Assembly (NCBI GenBank): GCA_964555645.1
Contig: CAZKTA010000010.1
Coordinates: forward strand, 34,511 to 98,510
DNA: 64,000 bases
DNA from: DTLC01 sp964555645
GTDB taxonomy: Bacteria > Verrucomicrobiota > Verrucomicrobiia > Limisphaerales > DTLC01
Direction of reading: 5' to 3'
Below, piece after piece: positions 38,101 to 45,226 of the stretch. Positions within the stretch are counted from its first letter, which is position 1. Every line of letters begins with the position of its first letter. A program made the position numbers and the translations under genes. Below the pieces are notes generated by a model. It was given only the letters and a program-made list of their open reading frames with translations. It did no database searches and had not been told where the DNA came from.

Positions 38101-38750
38101 CTAACGACAGTGCCGCTGGTTTGAATCTGGTTTGTAAAGCCCAAGGCCGGACCACCATTGTAAACGCGCACGCCGCCGCCGTTGAAGATCACAGCACGGT
38201 TACCAGTGCTGATAGCGCCTGCGTTCATAGGATACAACAAGCCTTCGTCAATTCTCACCGAGCTGCCCAAAATATTTGAAGCCATCAATGTCAGTGTGCC
38301 TGCGCCTTTTTTCACAAACCCTTGCCCACTGACAATGCGCGAGGAAATTTGGACGTCGTTTGTCGGGTCTGACCAAGTGCTAATCGGGTGTACTGTAACC
38401 ACAGGTACGGCCGCGGGATTTGTGAGGATTAAGTTGTTCCCTGTAACAATCCACCCGCCCGGGGTTGATGCGGTATCAGCATCGCCAAAGTGCACGTTCC
38501 CAATTGTCTGGTCTGCGGTGAGCGTGATCATGCGGGGCGCAGTTATGTCGTTGGTGAAGTAAGCGGTACTGCCCGGGCCGTCAGCCACGGTGTCCCCAAG
38601 CCAGTTACCGGGTGTAGTCCAGGTGCCATCGGCATCAACATTCCAAGCGCCATCTGCTGCAAGTGAACGTGCAGCGCTTCCCGCCAGGCATACAGTTACA
38701 CACAATGCCGCAACAGCGCGGCTGTTAAACAGACAATTTCGAGAGTTCAT
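35127..38750 (-). CDS. Giant exported protein with autotransporter-associated beta-strand repeats
   Basis: The 1207-residue protein has a signal peptide (about 1-33, ending SLAADGAWN). Many right-handed beta-helix repeats follow, including at least five copies of the PATR type: GFVKKGAGTLTL, GHLVKVGTGRLTLTGSSDYTG, LIKSNVGTLTLACDNKYSG, VLVQRGTGTLVLGGANNYTGG and ELIKTGPGVLYV. It has no C-terminal outer-membrane beta-barrel. Instead it ends in a short module LELSWPPSHIGWTLQSNS ... VFFRLVLR like the other exported proteins here. The start is ATG 38750, not the GTG two codons upstream. Likely cell-surface or secreted and passive (adhesion or matrix); the function is not known. It is followed by its own terminator. 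Confidence 0.85.
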   Translation of the reverse strand: MNSRNCLFNSRAVAALCVTVCLAGSAARSLAADGAWNVDADGTWTTPGNWLGDTVADGPGSTAYFTNDITAPRMITLTADQTIGNVHFGDADTASTPGGWIVTGNNLILTNPAAVPVVTVHPISTWSDPTNDVQISSRIVSGQGFVKKGAGTLTLMASNILGSSVRIDEGLLYPMNAGAISTGNRAVIFNGGGVRVYNGGPALGFTNQIQTSGTVVSVNGNYDSYNGLFIGSGTVYVSSSTRLTIGGGSAAAFTGFTGTIDLTDSTSGNNTRVNLGSGAIYDMRNVTLNCGTNAGRFSFRTTTTPSRVLIGALSGGPSSRLQSSEQSGCTSLYWEIGYLNTSTTFEGTIRNYNGMVDRVGHLVKVGTGRLTLTGSSDYTGLTVVSNGVLALAGGAALTGPTNYITVMAGATFDVSGLNSPFGLGALQILGGNGVVTGDVALVAGTISPGVGIGTLSFSNNLSMSGTTTVTNRFEITAPGVNDLIIVAGNLTIADTVVVRVLPTGPVIPNGIYPLIRWGGTLSGDIANLLLEYPAQQGTLTLKNDTIAKQIYLEVKDVPGAANLVWRGDGSANNWDLSTANWWNGSTLTLFRNGDNVIFDNSGSNNVPVNIAVEVNPAVVFVNAVRDYVFTSSAGVGISGSAMLIKSNVGTLTLACDNKYSGPTVIGGGTVQVGDGVNSVGSLGGGNVTNNAVLAYNRPDNTTNNSPITGAGVLVQRGTGTLVLGGANNYTGGTIISNGGTIHITTPSALGSGALTLAGGTLSAGSLSISNTINVTANSTISSSGTLQLNTTSIAGAGTLALSGTIRLNAAGLTVNCPIEIQGTLQSYNVTGDQVFNGVISGTGTYQRRWTDSNPANTGTTIFNAQNTYSGNTMLREGSIGFGVSSIVDQWGSIVSGPIGTGSLNQDTATYTAVFAHGGPRAVANPINLNPSGQALVIKGADDLTLSGAIDLGGSSKAIQVENTARSILTGDISNGELIKTGPGVLYVNGNNYALSNAVSAGTLAGTGVHSGPITVLAGAVLAPGMPIGTLTVQSDFNLAGTLLMELDRSQPSQKNDTLAVNGTFNASTGRLVVTNIGPALVPGDSFQLFNTGRSFGTVILPTNDVVNKVRYTWADTTASNGRITVQSVAPMVDPTPTNIVFVRVANTLELSWPPSHIGWTLQSNSVSVAAANQWFDYPPTTGSRDTNRVVITIDQLKTNVFFRLVLR

Positions 38751-39240
38751 TTTCACCGTTAGTCTTTGGTTTGATTAAGTTGCACTGAATTTCTCTGGTT
38801 TGCTTGACCACTCGAACCGTTTGTTTTGCGCAAAGCTTTAGTATGTCGCAGTGCGCCAGCCCATCACACACTGCCTGAAAGATTCAAGCTAATCATAGAG
38901 AAACCCACCGCGAAAGCAGCCTGTCATTTTTTGCAAAATGCTTTGAAAAAACTGCAGCCCAACCCCTGTGTACCTGTTAGGGGACCACGGCGTATTACCC
39001 AACAAAGCGCGAAGCAAACCTACCGGGGGCGCGTCCCTTCAGTCAAAGGTTCGCCGCTTTTTGTCGGCAAATCAGCCTGGTTAGCACCGTCGGATGCCGA
39101 GACGTTTTTTGCATCGGCAACTTGTTGTTTTTGTGCTTGCCGGTGCCGACCCCGTAGCGCCGCAAACCGCGCTGTGCAGAGCATGTTATGTGTTGAGATT
39201 AGGCGGGTTTCATGCTCCAATTTGCCGCCGGTTACCAGGA
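38751..39240. other. 490-bp region without a recognised gene
   Basis: It separates the divergent strand-repeat protein and MFS genes and presumably contains both promoters. A GTG or ATG frame continuing upstream of the MFS gene (from 39094) encodes no membrane helix or family sequence and is treated as non-coding. Confidence 0.45.
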
Positions 39241-40437
39241 ATGTTAGTGCGCAAGTTCAAGACGTGGTATTTCGTGATCGAAGGGGTTAACTCCTTCGTG
39301 ACGACGTTCTTTTTTTACTATCTGTACTTTTTCATGCAGGCGCACCATGGGTTCGACACCAAAGCCAACCTAAGCTTGGCTGCTTTTACCGGGCTGGTGT
39401 ATGCGGCTGGGTCGTGGCAAGGCGGTCGGTTTGCTCAACGCGCAGGTTATTTTACCGCGCTCAAGCTTGGGCTAGGCATAATGCTCGGTGCAATTGTGTT
39501 TGGTTGGGTTGGTGGCTCAGCGGCAGCTAGAGTTGTCTCGATGGCTGTTGCAGTTGCTGGGATGTCACTGACATGGCCCGCCTTGGAAGCGTTGGTCAGT
39601 GAAGGCGAGTCAATGGCCGGTATTCAACACAATGTAGGCATTTACAACATCGTATGGGCCAGCACGGGTGCGCTTGCGTATTTCACTGGAGGCGCATTAC
39701 TTGAGAAACTTGGCATGGCAAGCCTTTTTTACGTGCCGATCCTGCTGCTGATCACACTATTGTTGTGCGTGATTGTTATCGAGCGAAAAGCTCTGCCTGC
39801 CAAGCTCGCCGGTGCAACAACTGCTGCATCAAACTCAAATGATACGGACCAGGAAACGGACAAACCAGCGAGCCGCGCCAAGATTTTCCTGCACATGGCG
39901 TGGGTTGCGAATCCGTTTGCTTACGTGGCGATCAACACACTTGTCGCCGCAATGCCAACTGTAGCAATGCGGCTTGGGTTATCTCCGATGGAAGCTGGGT
40001 TTTATTGTTCAGCATGGTTGTTTACGCGCGTGATAGCATTTGCGCTACTGTGGGCATGGCCGGGTTGGCATTACAAATCGAGTTGGTTGTTTGGGTCGTT
40101 TGCACTGCTTGCAACTTCGTTTGCGGCGATCCTGGTTGTGCCGAGTCTTTTTGTGGTGGTAGCGGCGCAGTTGGCTTTTGGGGGTGCATCAGGTTTGATC
40201 TACTATTCCTCGCTATTTTATGCGATGGACCTTGGCGAAACCAAGGGTGAACACGGTGGATTGCACGAGGCTGCAATTGGACTAGGGAACTGTGCCGGGC
40301 CCGCAGTGGGCGCAGCCGCACTCCAATTCATGCCGCAACATGCAAACAGCGGCGCATTTGCAGTCAGCGTGTTGCTACTGGGCGGGCTTGGTGCACTTGG
40401 AGTGCTCTGGCGCCGACACAAACTCGGACAGGCCTGA
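39241..40437 (+). CDS. MFS transporter
   Basis: The 398-residue protein has about twelve predicted membrane helices in two halves, joined by a hydrophilic loop near residues 185-215 (Asn/Thr/Asp/Lys-rich). It starts VRKFKTWYFVIEGVNSFVTTFFFYYLYFFM and includes GLVYAAGSWQGGRFAQRAGY, a degenerate MFS loop 2-3 motif. AGGA at 39237-39240 abuts ATG 39241, so GTG 39247 (6 bases away) is an equally good start. The substrate cannot be inferred; the nearby polysaccharide-degrading genes make a sugar or an organic acid possible. Confidence 0.82.
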   Translation: MLVRKFKTWYFVIEGVNSFVTTFFFYYLYFFMQAHHGFDTKANLSLAAFTGLVYAAGSWQGGRFAQRAGYFTALKLGLGIMLGAIVFGWVGGSAAARVVSMAVAVAGMSLTWPALEALVSEGESMAGIQHNVGIYNIVWASTGALAYFTGGALLEKLGMASLFYVPILLLITLLLCVIVIERKALPAKLAGATTAASNSNDTDQETDKPASRAKIFLHMAWVANPFAYVAINTLVAAMPTVAMRLGLSPMEAGFYCSAWLFTRVIAFALLWAWPGWHYKSSWLFGSFALLATSFAAILVVPSLFVVVAAQLAFGGASGLIYYSSLFYAMDLGETKGEHGGLHEAAIGLGNCAGPAVGAAALQFMPQHANSGAFAVSVLLLGGLGALGVLWRRHKLGQA

Positions 40438-40634
40438 ACAACACGGTTTCGCAAGGTTATCTGGAGCCAGCCCGTGCGTGCTTTGAAAAAGTTGCTCGGG
40501 TGTTTTAACCCGCCGCAACGGCAGAGTGGCTTTCACCAATGACCAAGCCGGGTCCAATTACACCAGCCTTGCACAATCTAGCCTGCAATCACATTAAACA
40601 GCCAACAATGCGTCTGACGGTTTGGGTGGCTTTG

Positions 40635-42800
40635 TTATGGCCAGATGAGCCGATAGAACATCTGCGGCTGGCTTGCCGGAACAACGTACGGGCTTACTGC
40701 GCCCGGTACATTCGTGTACGGGCCGGTTACTGCCGGTGCCGCCTGTAGCTTGAATACCGGGTTTGTCCAGGCAAGTGTGACATTGCCACCTGCAAATGCC
40801 AGGTTCAGTGGGATTCGAGCCGGCGTAGATTCTGTCACTTCAACAAGGAACCTGTGGAACTCGAACTGGCTGGCTGATGCTGCTGCACCGCCGCACCTGA
40901 TGGCGAGGCAATCGAACCGCGGATACGCGTAAGTCGAGTCTGTCAAGGTGTGCGACCAGTTTGTACCGCCGCCTGAGACGCGCGCGGTAATGTCCACTGC
41001 GCTCACTGATTTGCGCGTGACGCTTAACTCGAAGGTGTAAAGTGTGTCGTTTTGGAATGCAGGCTGGCCCGCAAGGTTTGCCGGTCCGGACCCGAGGGCC
41101 AAGTAATCGCCTATGGTCCACATCAAATCAGACCCTGCCAAATTGTTCCGTGCGTAAAACGCGAATGGGCTACCTGAGAAATTCGTGCCGAAATTAAGCG
41201 CAACCATGTATCCGCGCACGTTCTGGCCGCGTGTGTTGTTGCCGAAGCCGTCGGCAGTTGGCCGGGTTCCACCATCAGCGTAATTGAACAGCCCGATGCG
41301 CACACTGCCATTGCTTGCCACAATATCATACGCTTTGAACAACAGGCTGGCCTTAATCGTTTTGCCAATGTCAAGATGCACCGGCAGGTTCGTAACCGAA
41401 TCATCAGTAAAGAACCCGAGCCAGTTGACAGTCGAGCTGGGTGTGGTAGCAGACATGTACTCACCGCTTGATGCATCCAGCGAACCGGCTACACCGGCGA
41501 ACCAGACTGAATTGCTCACCCCATACGGCAGGTTGTTATACCAGTAATCGTTAAACTCGTCGTCTACAACCACGCCGACAGGAGTCGGTGCCGCAGGCAC
41601 AACCGTGATGGTTGCAACTGAGGATGTAGCCGATAAACCGCCCCCGCAAGTAACGCTGACAATCACACGGTACTGAATACCGTTGTCGGCAGGCAGAAGC
41701 GGGCGCGTCCAATAAACTGGGCTTGTCCCACCGATGCCATCGGTCACATTTTGCCACGAGTTACCGTTGTTAGTGCTAACCTGCCACTGGTATGTTGGGG
41801 CCGTGCCGCCGGCTATTACTGAAAGAATAGCTGCGATTCCCTCGTTGACCGTTTGGTTTGTTGGGTTTACAGAAATGGTTGGGGGCACACAGAGTGCCTG
41901 AGTGGGCGTTACCTGTGCCCAGTTGGTTGCGATCCTGAACTCGTCCAGAAACGCGCTCGCCACTACCTCAGTCCCGATATGGTAAATCAACAGTGATGAG
42001 AGCGACGATACGTCTGTGCCACCGGTGATTGTGAGCGTTGGCTCCGGCACGTTTTCCTCAGATACGCCCAGTGTGGACGCTGGCGGGTCCAACCATAACG
42101 CGACTTCGTCGTCAGAATCACCAGGGTTAAACTTGTACCTCAGCACAATTAGATGTGTACCGGCTGGCAGTGCCGACTGAGTTTCCGCGCCGATGCTTGA
42201 GTTGGACCGCTTGCTGATCCCGAGTGTTTGGTTTGTTGTGATCCAGACACCAGCCATGTTCTCTGTGCCGGTATAGTTGCCAGGTGTGCTGAGCGCATCC
42301 AGCTTTACTAGCAGACGATGATACGGTGAGACTGTGCCATCCGGCGCCGGCCACTGCTGAACGTTAAGCAAGAATGACACATACAAACTACCCTCGGTGA
42401 CGGTCGGGAACAAAATCCCACGTGTCCGGTTTGCTGTTGTGTTGTTGGTCCGGATAAACAGGCCTACGCTCGGACCTTCGCCAGGGTAAAGCCCTGGATA
42501 TGTTAGGGCGGCGTCACCCCCAACAATCACGGCACTACCGCCGCCTGGCGAGTTGCCAAGCACCCACAGCGTGTCGCTTGGGCTACTGCCAAGCCTCAGA
42601 CCCGGGTAGTTCGCGCCCCCAGCAGGTACTTGGATGGTCTCATTTGGACTGTTCGTGTACGATCGTGGGAACGGTTCATAAATTGGCAATGGCGTCTGTG
42701 CGCGAACTGACCCAAAAATGAGTGCGCACAGCAACACACCTGGTGCAAACTTGCTAATCGTCCGAACTGTGTACCGTTGATTCATTGGGCTGATTTTCAT
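40635..42800 (-). CDS. Large exported protein with LamG-like and Ig-like regions, shared C-terminal module
   Basis: The 721-residue protein has a signal peptide (about 10-36, ending VRAQTP). A first concanavalin/LamG-like beta region follows (YEPFPRSY ... GLFIRTNN ... FLDEFRIATNWAQVTP), then an Ig-like segment (PPTISVNPTNQTVNEGIAAILSV ... YQWQVSTNNGNSWQNV). A second jellyroll-like region (VDDEFNDYWYNNLP ... ITARVSGGGTNWSHTLTDSTYAYPRFD) is paralogous to the truncated protein at 2-559. The C-terminus LAFAGGNVTLAWTNPVFKLQ ... MFYRLIWP is the module shared with other exported proteins. It lies 52 bp downstream of the pseudopilin-like gene 42853-43695 and is probably co-transcribed. The function is unknown; carbohydrate binding is a reasonable inference from the folds. 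Confidence 0.8.
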   Translation of the reverse strand: MKISPMNQRYTVRTISKFAPGVLLCALIFGSVRAQTPLPIYEPFPRSYTNSPNETIQVPAGGANYPGLRLGSSPSDTLWVLGNSPGGGSAVIVGGDAALTYPGLYPGEGPSVGLFIRTNNTTANRTRGILFPTVTEGSLYVSFLLNVQQWPAPDGTVSPYHRLLVKLDALSTPGNYTGTENMAGVWITTNQTLGISKRSNSSIGAETQSALPAGTHLIVLRYKFNPGDSDDEVALWLDPPASTLGVSEENVPEPTLTITGGTDVSSLSSLLIYHIGTEVVASAFLDEFRIATNWAQVTPTQALCVPPTISVNPTNQTVNEGIAAILSVIAGGTAPTYQWQVSTNNGNSWQNVTDGIGGTSPVYWTRPLLPADNGIQYRVIVSVTCGGGLSATSSVATITVVPAAPTPVGVVVDDEFNDYWYNNLPYGVSNSVWFAGVAGSLDASSGEYMSATTPSSTVNWLGFFTDDSVTNLPVHLDIGKTIKASLLFKAYDIVASNGSVRIGLFNYADGGTRPTADGFGNNTRGQNVRGYMVALNFGTNFSGSPFAFYARNNLAGSDLMWTIGDYLALGSGPANLAGQPAFQNDTLYTFELSVTRKSVSAVDITARVSGGGTNWSHTLTDSTYAYPRFDCLAIRCGGAAASASQFEFHRFLVEVTESTPARIPLNLAFAGGNVTLAWTNPVFKLQAAPAVTGPYTNVPGAVSPYVVPASQPQMFYRLIWP

Positions 42801-42852
42801 ATAGCTGGGTTGTCTTATGTTGAAAGGTCGTTTGTTGCGGAATCTTATCCAT

Positions 42853-43695
42853 TCATGGCTGCCACATGTTCATCGCTTTGCGGTACTTGAGACCGTCGTT
42901 TCCGATGCCATCCCATAACGCGGGATTGAATGCCTCGGGCATGCGACGCGCGCTTTGAAAAACTATATGGCCATCGCCAAACAGTGCATTAATACCCGGC
43001 ATGTTGCCCTCTTTATGCGGCGATGCAGCGGCACTGGTCAGGTTATGCACAAGGTCAGTGGCCATGCTTTTGTTCGGGGCAACCTGGGTTACCTTCAACG
43101 GTACAAGGTAACTGCCTGAGCCTAAGGGTTTGATTTCCGGCAGCAACAGCCCTGGCCCCATGTTTTGTAGTGTGCGCGATTGAGGAAAGTAACTATACCC
43201 ACCTCGTACCTTGTCCTCGGCGGTGTTCTCCACACCGAACGGCCACGCATCTTTGAGAGTGTAGTAGGAGTACGTCCAACCGCCGCCGTATTTTTTGCCG
43301 CTTGCACAGTAAAACACCTGTGGATCAACGATCTGTTTTGTGGACCAGAGCAGCCCGAGGTTGTGCGGTCCTTCAGTCAACTGTTTTGCGGCGGCGTTCA
43401 TGCGGGCAAGCTCGTAAGGATACCACGAATTTTGGTCGCGAAACTTGACGACAGGTAACGTGTCGTTGTTACCCTCGGCATACAAAAACAGGCCTATACC
43501 AATTTGTTTAAGGTTGCTGGCGCAGTTTATGCGCAGTGCGCGTTCCTTGGCTTTGGCCAGCGCAGGCAAAAGCAATCCAGCCAGAATTGCAACAATCGCG
43601 ATCACGACCAATAACTCAACCAGTGTGAACGCGTTCGTCAACGCGTCCGCCCACCGGAATCGTTTTGGCGTGTTGGATTCGCTGAGCAGGTTCAT
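42853..43695 (-). CDS. Pseudopilin-like exported protein (paralogue of 2156-3034)
   Basis: The 280-residue protein has a class III signal with cleavage predicted at A22/F23 in [20 protein letters not shown]. The residue before the cleavage site is Ala instead of the usual Gly, which some prepilin peptidases accept. E27 is the conserved +5 Glu. [22 protein letters not shown] follows. The middle ([37 protein letters not shown]) and end ([22 protein letters not shown] ... [10 protein letters not shown]) align with the protein at 2156-3034. It is upstream of, and on the same strand as, the 721-residue exported protein. Its specific role is unknown. Confidence 0.87.
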   Translation of the reverse strand: MNLLSESNTPKRFRWADALTNAFTLVELLVVIAIVAILAGLLLPALAKAKERALRINCASNLKQIGIGLFLYAEGNNDTLPVVKFRDQNSWYPYELARMNAAAKQLTEGPHNLGLLWSTKQIVDPQVFYCASGKKYGGGWTYSYYTLKDAWPFGVENTAEDKVRGGYSYFPQSRTLQNMGPGLLLPEIKPLGSGSYLVPLKVTQVAPNKSMATDLVHNLTSAAASPHKEGNMPGINALFGDGHIVFQSARRMPEAFNPALWDGIGNDGLKYRKAMNMWQP

Positions 43696-43957
43696 CGGTT
43701 TTTTTGCGCCTAACTCACGGGCAAAGGCCGCCCACGCAAAATTTCCGGCGGTAAGTTTACCGTCGCGGAATCTGCGGATGGCTAGCCATACATTCGCATA
43801 ATTCTGACCAAATTTAATACATAGGTCTGCGGGTGCGTATTCTTATTTCGTGCAAACTTGTTTGAAAAATGTGCATGAAAACAGCTTGTGCTGACTGCGC
43901 CGGTAGCAATTGTACGCTGCGGAGGTTAAGAACATCGCTGCCAGACCGCGGCTTTAA

Positions 43958-45100
43958 TCAGGTCTTAAACTTGGCGCGGAACTCCCCCGGGGCAATCCCG
44001 ACAGCATTTTTGAATGCCACGGCAAAACTGTTCAGGCTCGAATACCCGCACATGGCCGAAATGGTTTCGACCTTGTTATCGGTCTCAAGCAGCAGCTTCT
44101 TAGCATGTTGGATTCTGAGGTTGTGCAACTCGGCGCCAGGCGTGCGCCCAAGATGTTGCACAAACGCGGCGTGCAGACTGCGTCGTGACATACCTGCGAG
44201 CCGTGCCAGCTCGTCCACACCGATTGGCCTGTTGAAATTTCCCCACATGTGCTGGAGCGCACGCGCCACACCTTTATGTTGGACGGCGAGGATGTCTGAG
44301 CTTTTGCGCACCACCAGCGCCTTGGGCGGAATGCGAACCGGTTCTGCGGGTGCTGGCTCACCGCGCATTAGCTTGTCCAGCAACGCGGCACCCATGTAAC
44401 CGAGCAGCTCGAGGTTTGTATCAACACTGCTGATCGGTGTTTGCATCGCCTCAACGGCGAGAACTGAGTTGTCAACGCCAACGACGCCAACCTGCTCGGG
44501 CACCTTTAATCCTGCCGTTTCGCATGCCTCGAGCACTTCAAGCGCACGGTCGTCATTAGCGGCGAAAACACCCAGCGGTTTCTGGAGCCTTTTGAGCTGC
44601 GCTGCTAGCCACCTGCGTTTCTTTAGCCACTGAAGCTTACCCGTGGTGTGTTCAGGCGATTCATACCATTTCAGCCAAAGACAATCCAACCCGTGCTGCC
44701 TCACAAATTCATTGAACCAGAGGCCGTTTTCGTTGAACGCCCAGTTGTCAACGTCGCTGTAGTAGGCAAAATGCTTCAGGCCGCGCCCGATGAAATGGTC
44801 TACAACCAACCGGGCAACTTCCTTGTGGTCAACAAGCACGCGCGGGAATGCCAGGTGTTTGCGCCGGTAACTGAAGTCAACCGTGGGCTTGCGCGCCTGC
44901 ACAACAAAGTCGGCAAGATCATCCCCGGTGCCGAGCCATGCCAAAATACCATCGCCTTCCCACCCCCATGGAATGACCTTCTCCTTGGTTACGTCCGGGC
45001 ACAGATGCCAGCCGTGTTCGAGTGCGTATTTCTCGATGCCACGGTGCAGCCGGTAATCGTACCAGCCCATTGCCAGCAACACTCGCTTGGGCCGTTTCAC
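43958..45100 (-). CDS. XylR-type transcriptional regulator (LacI-like sensor + AraC HTH)
   Basis: The 380-residue protein has a periplasmic-binding-protein-like sugar sensor first (RVLLAMGWYDYRLHRGIEKYALEHGW ... LGVFAANDDRALEVLEACETAGLKVPEQVGVVGVDN). It ends with an AraC-type double helix-turn-helix (IGVDELARLAGMSRRSLHAAFVQHLGRTPGAEL ... ISAMCGYSSLNSFAVAFKNAVGIAPGEFR). This is the layout of the xylose regulator XylR, and many paralogues in Verrucomicrobia sit beside polysaccharide genes. It is divergent from the pectate lyase gene, with 126 bp between starts, so it probably regulates that gene in response to a pectin-derived sugar (inference). Confidence 0.88.
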   Translation of the reverse strand: MKRPKRVLLAMGWYDYRLHRGIEKYALEHGWHLCPDVTKEKVIPWGWEGDGILAWLGTGDDLADFVVQARKPTVDFSYRRKHLAFPRVLVDHKEVARLVVDHFIGRGLKHFAYYSDVDNWAFNENGLWFNEFVRQHGLDCLWLKWYESPEHTTGKLQWLKKRRWLAAQLKRLQKPLGVFAANDDRALEVLEACETAGLKVPEQVGVVGVDNSVLAVEAMQTPISSVDTNLELLGYMGAALLDKLMRGEPAPAEPVRIPPKALVVRKSSDILAVQHKGVARALQHMWGNFNRPIGVDELARLAGMSRRSLHAAFVQHLGRTPGAELHNLRIQHAKKLLLETDNKVETISAMCGYSSLNSFAVAFKNAVGIAPGEFRAKFKT

Positions 45101-45154
45101 GCCTCAAAACATGCACTCAATATGGCCCAGATTCAATACCACGAGACACGCGCG

Positions 45155-45179
45155 TGCAATTTCTTCAAATCGAATTGCA
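45155..45179. promoter_or_regulatory. Candidate operator between the XylR-type gene and pectate lyase
   Basis: A perfect inverted repeat TGCAATT (45155-45161) and AATTGCA (45173-45179) has an 11-base spacer. It lies in the 126-bp gap shared by the divergent regulator and pectate lyase starts. AraC-type regulators usually bind direct or imperfect repeats, so ownership is uncertain. Confidence 0.4.
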
Positions 45180-45226
45180 AAAAGATTGGGTTCCAGCCCG
45201 CGCACACCGGGGCTAAGTTGAAATGC

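Noticed and set aside
44648..45226. 193-codon upstream extension of the pectate lyase frame
   Set aside because: It runs antisense through the XylR-type regulator gene, has no family resemblance, and a signal peptide starts cleanly at 45227.
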